Positions 22,955-35,298 of a stretch of DNA of 64,000 nt are shown here, piece by piece; the first letter of the stretch is position 1; every line of letters begins with the position of its first letter. Below the pieces are notes generated by a model that was not told the origin of the DNA, made no database searches, and worked only from the letters and a program-made list of their open reading frames with translations. The DNA lies in contig CAJNDS010000323.1 of assembly GCA_905221605.1 (NCBI GenBank), positions 101,137 to 165,136 on the forward strand, written 5' to 3'. Made by a program: the position numbers and the translations under genes. This DNA is from Symbiodinium natans (taxonomy: Eukaryota; Sar; Dinophyceae; Suessiales; Symbiodiniaceae).

Positions 22955-24865
22955 TCATTCAATCTCATGCTTCTGCAACAAAGCTCCAAACACGAGGCCA
23001 TGCCACATCAGGCGTTCAGCGGCCCCAAGATTCAGTGAAAGCATGCGCAACTCCGAGTTACGGGCTGCTTCCAACAAAAAATCCATGCATACTTGCGGAC
23101 CAGCAGCCACTTCACCATTGTCTGCACTAGCGCGGGATGCGCGGGTCAAGGGAACGAAGACCTCTTCACGCAGGCCTCTACCAAAGATCTGGTCTGTGTG
23201 CCTGCGAATCGCCTGCACGGCTGTTGGGCTCACTTCCATGAGGTCTGAGCATGTCTCGGCGTCCAGCGATGTGCGAACAAATTGTTCGAAGACCTCGTCG
23301 CCAAGCCTTGCTTGCACTTCCTCTTGCGAAGGACCTTTCTGGCCTTTCTGGCCATTGCGGCCATCTCCCCGGTAGATTTGGGCAAGCTTCAGGCGCTGGA
23401 CGTCTGGATGAAGGCTGAGCAAGCCAGCGCTCCCAAGCAAATCGAAGCGCTGGCTTAGTCGGCTGAGCAAATACCCGAACAGCACATGTCCGAAGTACCT
23501 GTCCGCTTGTGCGACTCGCGTGTTCGACATGAATTCGAAGTACCTGTGAATCTGCAGAGCAATTTCAGACCTGTTCTGTGATGCATGCTTGACAACTCCG
23601 AGCGGGACCAAACCATCCGAAGCTGATCGGTTCCAATCCGGCAGGCCGCCAGCCCCCGCCAAGGTCCGCGCGGCTTTCAAAACCAACTGCTTCGAGGAAT
23701 TGACAAGTTGAAGGAGGCTCTCCTTACCAATGCCAGCCACGCCGCTCTCTGACGCAACATATGTGCGCAGCAGCTGCGAGCCACGAGCGCCAACCACAGC
23801 TTGTTCCATGGCCTGACGCACCGGACGTGTTAGCGGCAACAGTGTGACTGGAAAAGCCGCATCACGAGCCAACTCGAGCCACTTCTCGCAACCACCACAG
23901 AAAGTCCAAGTCTTGTCGGTCTTGTTGGTGTCCAGACAGGGGGGCAGTGGAAGATTAAGTGCAAAGTATTCCCGCATCACTCGGAGATACTGCAAATCTG
24001 CCTTCAAACGATCCTTCACTTCTCGAGAAAATGACTCTTCCAGTGAGGATGTCAGTCTGGAGCAACTGCTGCATAGTGACTTGAGTGTTGTATCGAAAGA
24101 GGCATCGAAGTCTTCGAACGGCATATGTCGGTCCGGGCAATTCAGAAGCAAATACAGCAAAGACTCGTCTGCCTCCTTAGCATTCATGTGACGCTGCTTG
24201 ACGTTTACGTCCGTCGCCTCTTCGGCATACCGCAAAGGCTCGAGCTTTGTGTCACCCAAGCCAAGGTCTGCGGCAAAATCCTCAAAGTTCTCCACAATCT
24301 CTTCCAAAGCACAGGCGCCCATACGGTCTGCCCAAAAGACGGCTGCGTGGATATGATCCGTCAGGTTGAGCCGAGTCAACCATGCCCGCAAGCCAGGCAC
24401 GCCTCCGTCCCGTCCTTTGTGGAAAATGCTGTTCCAAGTAGAAGCAAACTGCTCGTCGGCCACAGTGTGTGCATCAATCAGTATCTGTTCAAGATCCTTG
24501 CCCGCAGAAGTGATTGCTGCTTGTGGCCGAGAAGGACGAGAAGGACGAGTACAGTGAGTACACACTGTCAGTGTGCGCTGCCTCGCTGATCTCTCAGCTG
24601 TGTATCCAGCGTATCCCACCCAGGCCTTTTGAACCCCGAATGCCAAGAGTATCAGGTACAACGTAAGGTACAACACGACACCACCTCTCCGCGGGATGTG
24701 AGCACGCAAGACAGCACTGGAGCGTCGAGAGCGCCTGCCTGACATCGTGTCTGTACAGGAGATGCCCATGGGCCCATGGACACAAGCAGTCTGTGGAAGA
24801 GGCTCTCTTCGTGCTACCAGCCGCACAAATTTCGCTCTAGATGTTTGCCTCTTTGCAAAATCCAT
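22955..24865 (-). CDS. Membrane-anchored protein of unknown family, single exon
   Basis: An uninterrupted 636-codon frame starts at an ATG; a later Met (MSGRRSRRSS, residue 41) is an equally plausible start. A basic N-terminal segment is followed by one hydrophobic helix (VVLYLTLYLILLAFGV, about residues 62-77), which fits a signal anchor. The remainder is an alpha-helical, charged region with a Cys pair CGGCEKW near residue 330. No enzyme motif is recognised, and I do not know the family. The length without a stop, on the coding strand of its neighbours, argues for a real gene. Unlike those neighbours it has no introns, which could mean retroposition of a spliced mRNA. No spliced-leader relic was noticed upstream. 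Confidence 0.75.
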   Translation of the reverse strand: MDFAKRQTSRAKFVRLVARREPLPQTACVHGPMGISCTDTMSGRRSRRSSAVLRAHIPRRGGVVLYLTLYLILLAFGVQKAWVGYAGYTAERSARQRTLTVCTHCTRPSRPSRPQAAITSAGKDLEQILIDAHTVADEQFASTWNSIFHKGRDGGVPGLRAWLTRLNLTDHIHAAVFWADRMGACALEEIVENFEDFAADLGLGDTKLEPLRYAEEATDVNVKQRHMNAKEADESLLYLLLNCPDRHMPFEDFDASFDTTLKSLCSSCSRLTSSLEESFSREVKDRLKADLQYLRVMREYFALNLPLPPCLDTNKTDKTWTFCGGCEKWLELARDAAFPVTLLPLTRPVRQAMEQAVVGARGSQLLRTYVASESGVAGIGKESLLQLVNSSKQLVLKAARTLAGAGGLPDWNRSASDGLVPLGVVKHASQNRSEIALQIHRYFEFMSNTRVAQADRYFGHVLFGYLLSRLSQRFDLLGSAGLLSLHPDVQRLKLAQIYRGDGRNGQKGQKGPSQEEVQARLGDEVFEQFVRTSLDAETCSDLMEVSPTAVQAIRRHTDQIFGRGLREEVFVPLTRASRASADNGEVAAGPQVCMDFLLEAARNSELRMLSLNLGAAERLMWHGLVFGALLQKHEIE

Positions 24866-25189
24866 TATTCCATATGCCCGCGCGGCACTTCAGACTGTAG
24901 ATATCTTCAACTCAATTGAAACCGTATCACCTCAAATGACATCCATCTTGCCACTTCAAATGCACAGCTTGGAACCAGCACAAAATCATCCAGCTTTCCA
25001 CAGGTCAATCAAACAACACACTGTGGTAAAGTGTATTTTCTCGGAAGCAATCACATGTCAAGCTCGTATCGCCACTCAGGTATCCTGTCAAGCAGTCTCC
25101 AATGTTCTGAGACGGGAAGGATGTTGTTTGCACCTCAAGCAATGCGTGACTGAGTCCTGTGTCATGCCAACACTGCGCCGACAAGTAAG

Positions 25190-28100
25190 TGCCAAGCAGA
25201 TATGCCCACTCATGGCTGCTGAAGGAACTCCGATGCCAGGATATGTAGAGTCGCCACACAAGTGAAATCCTACAGAAACTTTCAAACTCGCCCAGGGAAT
25301 TGCACGAACTGTGTGCTGACGTCCTTGAAGGGGAGTCGTGTGTCCTGGGAGGTTGGAGCCTGCGAGCACCTCTGGTTTGTCCATGCTAGCGCTGGCTAAA
25401 CAAGACAAGGGCGTCCCGAGGCACAGGCTCTCCAGCCATATGCCCCTTTGGGTTTTCTCAGAAAGCGCCTTGGACACCGGGAACTTATGGCCATAAGGGT
25501 GCCAAGTGTGAACTGAGCCCGCAGCGCGTGAGTTAGCGGCGTCCCAACTTTTTGAAAGACAACTCTGGAACGCATGTCTGGAACCTTGCTCGCAACGGCA
25601 GCAACGACAGAAAGATTGTGAATGTGCCACGGAATGCGAAAGCATGGTCTGCCAAGAAACTTGGCGCTCGATCGCGGACATTAGGAAATCTCCGGCTTCC
25701 AGCTTTTTCTTCTGATACCTAACAACATGTGCAGCCATGATATCACGCTGCGTCACATGAGATCGGATGATGACCTATCCCCTAGATTTTGCAAGTCCGT
25801 GCATGCGTGGGCACCTGTACATGGTGATGCATACCTTGCCTAGTCCGTGGCACTTGCATCCTTGTACCACATTTTGCGACAGGTACTTGTGTTGTTGCCT
25901 GGTAGTCGCGATGTCGAGATGCAGATTGACAAGCATTAGCAAGTAACCCAGATCAACCATCCTGATAGCAGGGAGAACTGGATAACTTGGGAAGATCCAG
26001 CCGGGTTGTGAGCGGCAATTCGTCTTCTCCTCCTTACTTTTGCTTTGCATGTTTCATCACGTCCAAAAGAGTCCTGCCAATTCGGTTTCCCGGCAGTGAG
26101 TGCCCCAAATGGCTATGCGGGGATCCTGCGAGTGCATGTTCGCGTGCGCGCAGCCGTAGATGGCCGCTGTCGGACTCGCCATCGCATGAAAAAGTCGCCA
26201 ACTTCGTGCACCCTTGGAAGACTTGATTTCACATTCATGGACCCGCAGATACTGCGATCCGTTTCAGGCGCAGCCATCGCGCACATGAGTGCGGAGGCCG
26301 TCGTACCACTGCATGCATTCTCACATACAATCCAAGTCCATTCCGCCCGTTGACTTCCACTGCTTGTGCCTCTCTCCAGCTACTACACGATGCAAGTTTT
26401 GTGACAAACTGATGCTAAGAAATCGCGAGCGTGTATGAATGTGAGGCCGAGAGGCTGATCCTTGGAAAGGCCCTGCCAGGCAGACTTCGAATACTCAGAA
26501 TCACTCAAGCCTCGTGACCAGCACCGCATGAAATGCGCGGCAATGCGTCGGCTCCGCATGCCAATCTTCCCAGGGCTCAGTGGCAGGAGTGTAAGCGTGC
26601 AAGCTGTGGTAGCCCTTCCAGCAAACACAACTGCAAACACTGATGCTCGGCACACATCAAACTCCAAACATCTCTAAAGCCGACATCCGGCTCCTGCGGG
26701 GCACAGCCATCCAGCAGCGAAGGCACGCTGACCAAGACACAGTTCCTGTTCGGGGCTATCCAAAAAACAGCAAAAACAACACAACATAGCGAATCTTCGC
26801 GCTCACTTCGCCCGCTTCGCCCGCTTCCGGCCTCGGAGCCTCCAGATCTGTCCAGTGATTCACCACACCCCACTGGGCCGGAAAGTCGGGGCAGTGCCGC
26901 TGTGGAAGGCCCTGTGCATTGGCCAGCCACAAGCTACTAATACAAGTTTGCGAGTCACGCTTGCAACCCTAGCCTGCCTCTCCTCGAAAGGCCAGGTGGA
27001 TATGGATGAAGGATTTGAGAGGCTCAAAGCCTGACCATTGGTCCTTCTGACATAGTGGCTCACTGCGGCAACCAGCATACAGCCATGCCACAGTTAGGAA
27101 TCTTGTCCTCGAAGTAAGATTGGAGCTCAGGAACCTGGGTTGAAAAAATCTCAGCTGCATACAAGGACAGTGCTGCCTGGCCTCCTTCACCAATCCTTTG
27201 GCAACACCAACATCCGTGGCACACACCACCTGACCAACAACAACATCCAGCAGAACAAGCACTACCTTGACCGTGCCATGGTGCAAGGGTTATCTGGAGT
27301 CTACAAACAGTCTACGAAACCTGGCCTCGCGAGCTCGAACAACACTGCCATCTCGCAGCCGCACGCCAGAAGCACGGCCGTTCTCCACGAGAACCTCCTC
27401 CACATGGGCCTCTTCGGCTCGGAGGCGCTTCCACAGCTTCTCCACATTTTTTACATCGCTTGCACAGCTTGAGCACAGCTTGAGCACAGCTTGAGCACAG
27501 CTTGAGCACAGGCTGCCCCACGTCCCGCCTTTGTCAGCACCTTGCCACAAGGACTGGTCTCCAATATGCCATCAACCAGCGCCTCCAAATCGTCTCAAGG
27601 TTGTCTTAAAGCTCTCAGCAAAGAAGCGGCCACCAAGAGATTAAGAGATGAAAACAGGCCTTCACAATAGCTTCTGAGCCTCCCTTGGGATAGTCCAGGC
27701 CTTCAGCGAACACAAGAGAAGGGCAGTACAACAGCTTTGCAACACAGGAAACTACCCATGACCAAGCTCTAGACACGTGCCACCCTTGCGGTACAGATCT
27801 GCCATCATGTACGCCTTGAGATTCGCAAGACTTAGAAGATCCTAGTCTTAGTAGAGTGGCCGACCAAAGCATCCAAAGCAGACACTGCCCCCGCCATCAT
27901 GGATGTTGGCGAACCATAACTTGGAAGACCCTGGAGCAAGAAGCTGAAGAGACTGAGGTAGTTCCTGGCAATGTCTCTCCCCGTCGACTGCACAAAGCAA
28001 AGCAATTCGGACCAATTCGGACCTCACGAACTCGTCAGTCACGCCAACTTCGTTCAGGAACGCCTTCAAAACAGAAGATGCTGCTAAAAGTACACAAAGT

Positions 28101-30095
28101 TTGCTGGTAGAGGCGAAACGTAATCTCAACTTGGCAGGAGGCTGGTCAGGCAAGGAAAACGGCTTGACAATGCTCTCATCCCGCCTCAAAAGGCTGACTC
28201 AGCCGCGCTGCCCCTCGCAAGAAGCGCTGCTGGATGCTGATGGCCGTCACACGCATTCATTCGGGAAGCGCCTCCAGGGATCCCGAAGAAGAGCGGGAGG
28301 AGCCGCCTGAATTGCCGCAATTGCCGAATCGAACATAATCGAACCAGACGCTCGTTAGAACCAGAAACGCAACTGAAGGTCTTTTCTGGCATTCTCCAAG
28401 CCTCGTGTATCTGGCCAAAGTGATGGGCACAAAGGGGTCGTCGCGGAGGGCCCCAAAAGGCGGGCTGTTGTACAAAGCCTCGGACATGGGCTTGAGCTCG
28501 GCCATGAGCCGTTTCCATTGAGAAACGGCATCGGGACCTCCACTGCGTGACATTCGCAACGAACATCCCTGAAACCATGCAACGACCAAGCAAGAAGCCT
28601 CCATATTTGGGGAGCAACTTGTTCACTACTTCCTGGTAACCCACTGCAACGTTCACCTCCCCCTCGGGCAAGAAGGCATTCCACCCTGGGTGCGCACACA
28701 CCCACACACACACAAAAACAAGCACATGGACACAAGACATAAGCCAAATGACGTCAGACGAGATGCGGTCATATTGGATCCATTCAGGCTCCTGCATGTT
28801 TCATCGCTCGTGGTGTACGAGGTGGGTGGGCATTTGCTTGTGGTCGCGGTGGTGAGAAAAGATGTAGAAAAGAAACATATTCACATTACACCGAAATGGA
28901 AAGCCTGCTTCTCCCTATCACCCACACACCCTCACACTTCACGCAAACAAGCAGCTCGAACATTTCGAACGCCGTTCCCTGCAAAACAACTGAACTGCAA
29001 CATCAAACTGTGCAAGCCAGATGCCGCCCTGCAACCTAAACCGTGCCCCTGAGAGAAAGATTACTTCGTTACAACCGTGCATTTAGAAAATGCTGAGTGA
29101 AACGGACAAGCCCCGTTCAGGCTGACAAGCATAATGTTTCCTACTCAGGGCCGTGTGAGCTTGAAGGTCGCATGTGTATCAACTGCGAGCATAAAAGTCA
29201 GCAAATAGAACACGCATCAAACCAAAAGACCCCCAACAATGTTGGGATCCCGTGTGCGCAGGTGCAATCCATGCAACAATTTTTGCGCCCATGTGATTGG
29301 TTTTACCTGCTCTTCTACGATAGCAATACCTTCCGTTCTAGTCAAAACCTTCCGTGCACCTTCCGTGTAAAACCTCGAAAGCTGATGTCACACGCGTAGG
29401 CTTTCGCCACCTACACTGGCGGCCCAAGACAAGGCCCGCTGGTGGAACTACCTACACACATATTGATGGAACGACGTGCTCCTTTCAAACATGCTCTGAA
29501 AGCAGAAGTAGCTCTGGATAAGGCGGAGGATTGGCGAATGGCATGTTCTGTGAATTGTCTGCCTAGTGGCCCCGCCCACGGTTCTGGAAACAGAACAAGC
29601 CCCCGATGCATCAAACGCTTTGTATCATTGTGAACAGAGCAGCGCCGTCCTTGCCAACGATTTGAAGGACGTGCTTCAACTGCGAAGGACTTCCTTCCAG
29701 GCTCAAGCCGCTGTACAGGGATGGACCCGACTCGAAGCGAAAGTCCTCAGACAGTTGTTGATCAGCAGCAGCCAAATGGATGCTTAATGACACACGTGAT
29801 GCCTTACACGCAATCCAGCTGCTCCAATATCTGCGACTGTCTCGGAAAATGTGTGGCAAGCGCCACCCAACCTTCTGCAACAGCAAGCTTTCGCGCTGCA
29901 TCGCAAATCCAAACTGTAAGAAGTAATTGAAGAGAGGCTGAGTGTGATCTTTGTGTCAAGCGGCCGATAGTGGGATTCACACACAGTGACTTTCCGACCA
30001 GCAGCCGCCAGAACAGCGCCGCAGCTCAAGCCACCCAAGCCACTTCCAATTACCACGACATCCTTGGAGCCGGAAGGGCATTGTCGTTTCATCAC
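25190..30095 (-). CDS. FAD-dependent carotenoid isomerase-like oxidoreductase (CRTISO family), multi-exon
   Basis: Exons on the minus strand read through a CRTISO/phytoene desaturase-like flavoprotein. VVVIGSGLGGLSCGAVLAA (to 29962) is the dinucleotide-binding GxGxxG motif with VTVCESHYRP after it. Next come GGACHTFS (from 29871), FRFESGPSLYSGLS (from 29745), EPEWIQYDR (to 28767), WNAFLPEGE (28685-28599), GPDAVSQWKRLMAELKPM (from 28537), FLNEVGVTDEFVRSEL (about 28060), GLDYPKGGSEAIVK (about 27700), EEVLVENGRASGVRLRDG (about 27400), EPLKSFIHIHLAF (about 27000), CVLVSVPSLLD (about 26740), SLHAYTPATEPWEDW (about 26610), RRFLRKPKGAYGW (about 25470) and LCGDSTYPGIGVPSAAMSG (about 25270). Three introns fixed at both ends (29961-29872, 28766-28686, 28598-28538) are GC...AG. 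A plastid role in carotenoid isomerisation is likely from the family; no transit peptide was identified. A near-duplicated 10-mer after VRSEL may disrupt the frame. Confidence 0.85.
27458..27512. repeat. Short tandem repeat, 13-14 base unit
   Basis: Four to five copies of GAGCACAGCTT-type units lie in an intron of the CRTISO-like gene, next to the EEVLVENGRASG exon. Confidence 0.8.
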
Positions 30096-30503
30096 GGGGG
30101 CACCGAGCCTAATTACACGTACCAGGAACCCATTCTACAAACCTCCCATGGCTCAGCCCACTGTTCACACAATAGCCTTCCCAAGATTCCGATCAACTGC
30201 CATCTTAAAGGTGGGACTCCGTTTCATGGTCGACACGTTGTGCTCGGTGGCCGGTCCTCTGTCCTAGCGTAGAAAACAACATGCTGATATCTGCATTAGC
30301 TAATGCAATGAATCGAAACCAACAGGCTTGTCTGTTTGTGATCAACTCGACAGAAAACCACGTTCTACCAAGGCACTTGAAGAACGCCAGCTGAAGACTG
30401 ATCTGGAACAGATGGGGCCAAATGCCCCCCTCAGCACGGCTGATCTGCGTGCGTTCCACAAAGCATCACCGCACAACGAACACCAAAAGTATTCACATCT
30501 GAA

Positions 30504-30913
30504 TCAACTAAGCAGCCGCGACTTTGAAATTGCCACGGAGAAAACCAAACTTGCAATCACAGCCCCATCGAGATTGGCAGAGGACGGCGCGGAGCATCCC
30601 TTGCATAGCCGGAGAAGCTCGCTGGATTGGGAATGCAAGTGTGATAGAAGCAGAATGAACGCACAACACGCATAATTGCAGCCAAAGGGAACATTGGTTT
30701 GCCCATTGCATGGTCGACAGCTTCGCAATTGCATCGGGTCCCATGGTGTACTCAATGTGTTCCATGAAAGCAGCCTTTACGAATTCTCACGCAAGTGAAA
30801 TAGAACACGCACCAAACGACATCTCACTGGGCTGGTTGCCTTGTCGGTGTGCACCACATTCCGGAAGGCGTCCCACTTCTTTGCATTCTGCAATCCTTCT
30901 TGACGTCATGTAA
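30504..30913 (-). other. Probable exon fragments, gene unidentified
   Basis: Minus-strand frames read KKWDAFRNVVHTDKATSP and AAFMEHIEYTMGPDAIAKL, which look like protein-coding exons. They are on the same strand and just upstream of the CRTISO-like gene. I cannot assign a family; they might belong to that gene or to another one. Confidence 0.3.
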
Positions 30914-31454
30914 TGTTGGAAAACACCTTGCTACATTGACACATTCATGCAAGCGAACATGATGATTCCATTTGTTGATCTTTTCCGTAGCTGCAGATCA
31001 TTAACTTCAGCATGCACAGTTTTACAGCACATTCAGGTGTATCACTATACTTGCTGTTCGAAAATTTTTCGAAACTACCCTGACCGCCATATGGCTGCAG
31101 AATGGAACCCAACCTTTGTTGCTATGTATTCGTTTTTTCGTTCGCAAATACCATCGACGACGGCAACTTTGTATGTTACCGATGCAACTACCTAGCTCGA
31201 CATGTGTTCGGGTATGACTAAGCATGCTTGGGCTGTCCCGCACGACTGAAACAGCGAGAAACATACGGTGCGGACTGTGAGAACGCTCGTCAATACACAG
31301 CGAGAAAGAGCTAGCTGGAGCTGCTCGCATGTCGACAGATTGCCTCTCGATCAAAACATTGTGCATATACATGCAACACGCAGCAACGCTCAGCACTCCG
31401 ACTTTTCAAACTTCCGATGATTTTCAACATTTGCCAATCTCTGCTTAAAGTGTT

Positions 31455-32400
31455 TCAAGATGACATTTGCCCTAGAGTGCGAGTGAGCCTACTTTCAAAC
31501 AACCTCACGGGTGGGTAAAAAAGTATTTGCCTCAGTTTCGGGGTCGCATTTCGTTTCTTGATACCTTCTTCCCTGCCTTTTAGTGTTGCTTTTAAGAACA
31601 CAGCCGCTGCTACAAATATTGTTTCGAGTGTCCATGTGTTTGCATGTTTCAAGATGTGTGGATGAACGTGAACCATCCAGCGGAGCATCATGTGTTGCGG
31701 AAGAGTTAAGCCTCGCGAGCCTCCGAACGATATCAATGATCTTGGTGAGAAAGAGAGAAACACATAACGACATCATGCAAGGGGATCCGTGTCATCCGTG
31801 AGTAAGAGAGAGAGTTTGGCAAAAGGCTTGCCTCTTCTTTGAAGATCAATTTGAGGGACATGCTCCGCTATTCTCAAACAGACTGCTGAGATCTCATCAC
31901 CACGAACAAACTCTCTACTTGCAGCGATACCACTTTGGTTACCAAATCCGAAGGACCTCAGATGGCGTATCGCCTGAAGAGTTGGACAGTGATGCTTCAA
32001 TACGTGAAGGAAGGCATCCCGAAACCGGCGAACAAGTACGCCTAGCGACATATACCGGAATTTTAGAAGCCTCTTTGGAACCCATACGTTAATACATATT
32101 CAAGCATCAACCATGTGCACTGTTCAGCTGTCCGTTTAGCGCCCCAACGCCACTTATCCTGGCACACGAACTCGACCAGGAATCCAACAACAGCGTCGCT
32201 TAAGCCAACACCCCTTAGTTTCAAGCCAGGTAGAAGTTGAGGCACTAAACTTGGAGATCGAGCTCCGATGCATCTCAACGCGGTTTTCAGTCTAGAGCGC
32301 ATGCCCCAAACCTTCGCATAAACAGCATCCGGAATGTGAGATTTTGAAGCCACAGCCGATCTGAACTTCTTCTTGGCTACACCAACACGAAGATTGTAGC
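31455..32400 (-). other. Possible decayed coding region, unidentified
   Basis: Minus-strand frames at 32400-32063 (HIPDAVYAKVWGMRSRLKTA...) and 32051-31773 (FGFGNQSGIAASREFVRGDE...) read like consecutive pieces of one protein split by a stop. The second piece weakly resembles the start of a SET domain (GIAASREFVRGDEI), but no NHSC motif is seen. No function is assigned. Confidence 0.25.
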
Positions 32401-32401
32401 A

Positions 32402-32610
<209 letters not shown>

Positions 32611-32702
32611 GATGACGACACCGCCACTCCAACACAACGGCCACAACACCACTACTACTGCCAATGGTAACGCGTGACAACCACTGACAACCACAACCAC
32701 CA

Positions 32703-32847
<145 letters not shown>

Positions 32848-33098
32848 CACACCACAACCGGTCTACAGAATCCAAGGCATTGAATGAAAAAGTCAAATGG
32901 TTTTTTTGATTTTTGAAAAAATATTTTTTTTACAGAAATCAATGAAAAAAGATGCCGCGAACAAGAATGCATAAAATTGATAAATTTACGATTAGGCATA
33001 CTGCGACACTGCAAACACGCAAAAACACCAACGTGAGCACCATGCAACACAAGCCGGGCGCGGCGTTTTACACGGCAAGCAAGATTAAGTATGTAAAA

Positions 33099-33153
33099 GG
33101 GGGGCGGGGGGGGGGGGGGGGGGGGGGGGGCGGGGGGGGGGGTGGGGGGGGGT
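33099..33153. repeat. Poly-G tract
   Basis: About 55 bases, nearly all G, with single C or T interruptions. It could form G-quadruplexes and is also prone to length error in sequencing. Confidence 0.9.
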
Positions 33154-33215
33154 GTCTGGACCCTTGAAAACCCAAACCCTGCCCTAAACACCACAAACGG
33201 ACAAACCAGATTCTT

Positions 33216-35298
33216 TCACTCGCCGTCAAAGAGCTCGCTAAAGAGCTCGCTTGCTGGGCTGTCCAAAGCAACAACCTCTACAGCTTCTCTGCTAGCGACA
33301 GCCTCTCTGCTTGCCTGTACAGGAGAAGTGTCAACAGCAACCTTAAATGAAGACAAACATGTCCAGGTAACATCATGACCACCTCTGGCGGTTTCACGAA
33401 GCTTCCCATACAAAGAAAACATGTCACAACCAGCAAACCAAAACTTCAACTGGAAGGCACGGACTGCAAAATGCATAAGCTGTTCCATCCGCGGTGCTTG
33501 TGAGTCTGAAGAGCCAACAGTGTTCAGCGGCTTCTTCCCCACAAGTCTTCGAAAGCTAGCAAAGAACCCGTCTAACTTTTGGGTTCCCCCCAACCGCGTT
33601 TGTTCTTCCCACTCCTCTCCGGTCCAAACCTCAACCCGGAATCTTTTGGTGAATTCCGGGTGGGGTGGCTTGTGCTTGACACAAGTGTGGGAAGTTGGAA
33701 AGGGTTCCATTGTTTAACGGACTTGCTAGGCTTCTGTACGCTTTCGCACCATTGGTATGGCAAACAGAGCCTTTTGCTAGAACGGGTTCGTCCGAATCCA
33801 GCAACAAGGTCTCTGTCATTTCAGCCACAGAGGTCCTCCCCCACCTTGACCAGCCTGCGTGACACGCACACTTTGCTGGAGCCTCGCCGTGCCACTGCCA
33901 AGTACCGCAGCCAGACAATGCCTCCAGGACGTCCCACGGACCTGAAAGACACTTCGTCCAGCTTAACGTCAGTGCTGCAGCCACCCAAATGAGCGAGTTG
34001 TTCAACTGGTCTATCATGGGCGTGAACAACTGGTTGAAATTCTCAAATAGCGACCGGAGAACGCGAGGTCAACACCCAAGATGACACTTGCCTGGTCTCA
34101 GATGCAAGTTAGCTAAATCAGGGAGTCGTCGTCCAAATCCCCAGCTTTTCGCAGGAGTCGGCGGCGTTTTCTGACCTAAAGGAAAACTGCTTCGCGCACT
34201 GTCACACTGCATTAGAGCAGGCTACGCAAAAAGAAGTGCTCTTCTTGAGGATAGCAGCTTCGTTCTTGAGGGCTTTGCTTGCGCGCTTCAGTTCGTCCTG
34301 GCAAAAAAGGCACGTGTCTGGGCAGCGTGCGTGCATAGGACAGCAAAGTCTCTTGGCACCTTCAGCTCTTGCCGCTGCCTTTTGAGATTTGAGATCTCGT
34401 ACAACATCGCCAGCAGCAGCTTCGGCACTCATGGCTGCAGCAGACGCGTCCGGAACTTGGGCCATGGCTTTTCCTGGAACGTCTTTTCAGGACGCTCCGC
34501 TACCATGTGAAAAGCAGAGCTTCAGCGCAGACTGCTTTTCCGTTCGCACTTGAGCCAAACACGTCAGTGTTCAGCTGCACTGTCTTGAGTCAGCAAAGGT
34601 GCTCTCTCTAAGAGCAAAGGCTTCAAGTCTTCAAACGACATCTCAACTTTGTTTAGACAAAGGAGAATGCAAAAGTAACATGCAAAACATCTTGGTTACT
34701 GCTTCAGGACTTCAGGTCTGTTGCAAAGCTCGCCTCAGTCGAGTGTCAAACGGTCACGACACGGTACGAACGACGGGGCAAGGCACACGGAGTGAGTAAC
34801 GGCCAAAGTCTGTTCCTCAGAGCTTTGCTTCAGCACTTCCAGATGACTCTCAGGTCAACTCCCGAGAGCTAAAAGCCTCTCTGTGCTTTCCAAACTCATC
34901 CTCGGACTTGCAAACCAAAACATGTCAAGTCAAAGCACCTTCATCCAAGAAAGCTCGTCTTCACGTCTGGTGACCTTGCACCGCCACTGGCAAGAAAGAC
35001 CTTGTTCTTCAAGCTTCCAGCATCCACCATCTTCGCACTTGCAAGTTCCAGTCTGAGGAGGGTCACGAAGCAAGAAACCTGCGTCCATAAGCAGCTTTGC
35101 AGCTTCTACAGGACTGAAGGACAAAATGTCGTCCAGAGACGTTCTTGTCTTCAAAGAAGTGCGTCCGAGCACTGGAGAGAAGGAAGGCGGAACTGTTTCT
35201 TTAGCTTCGTCTCCGCTTTCCTTATGTTGCTGACCACACGAGCCATGGCTTCTTTTCGACTTTTCCTTTAAGAAACAGCTGCAAAAAGAATAAATCAC
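33216..35298 (-). pseudogene. ISXO2/Merlin-type DDE transposase, decayed
   Basis: Minus-strand segments in order: a zinc-ribbon-like N-terminus at 35298-34930 (AGFLLRDPPQTGTCKCEDGG...CQWRC); a Cys-rich, lysine-rich piece at 34465-34202; then the catalytic core from about 33975. The core reads TDVKLDEVSFRSVGRPGG (first Asp), VWLRYLAVARRGSS, and, after a frame change, SVCHTNGAKAYRSLAS. A second frame change leads to HTCVKHKPPHPEF...LGGTQKLDGFFASFRRLVGKKP. The family usually has TDGAxAY in the second motif; here the codon at 33753-33751 is AAT, giving Asn for the catalytic Asp. With at least two frameshifts and that change, the copy cannot encode an active enzyme. Terminal inverted repeats were not identified. 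Confidence 0.65.
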
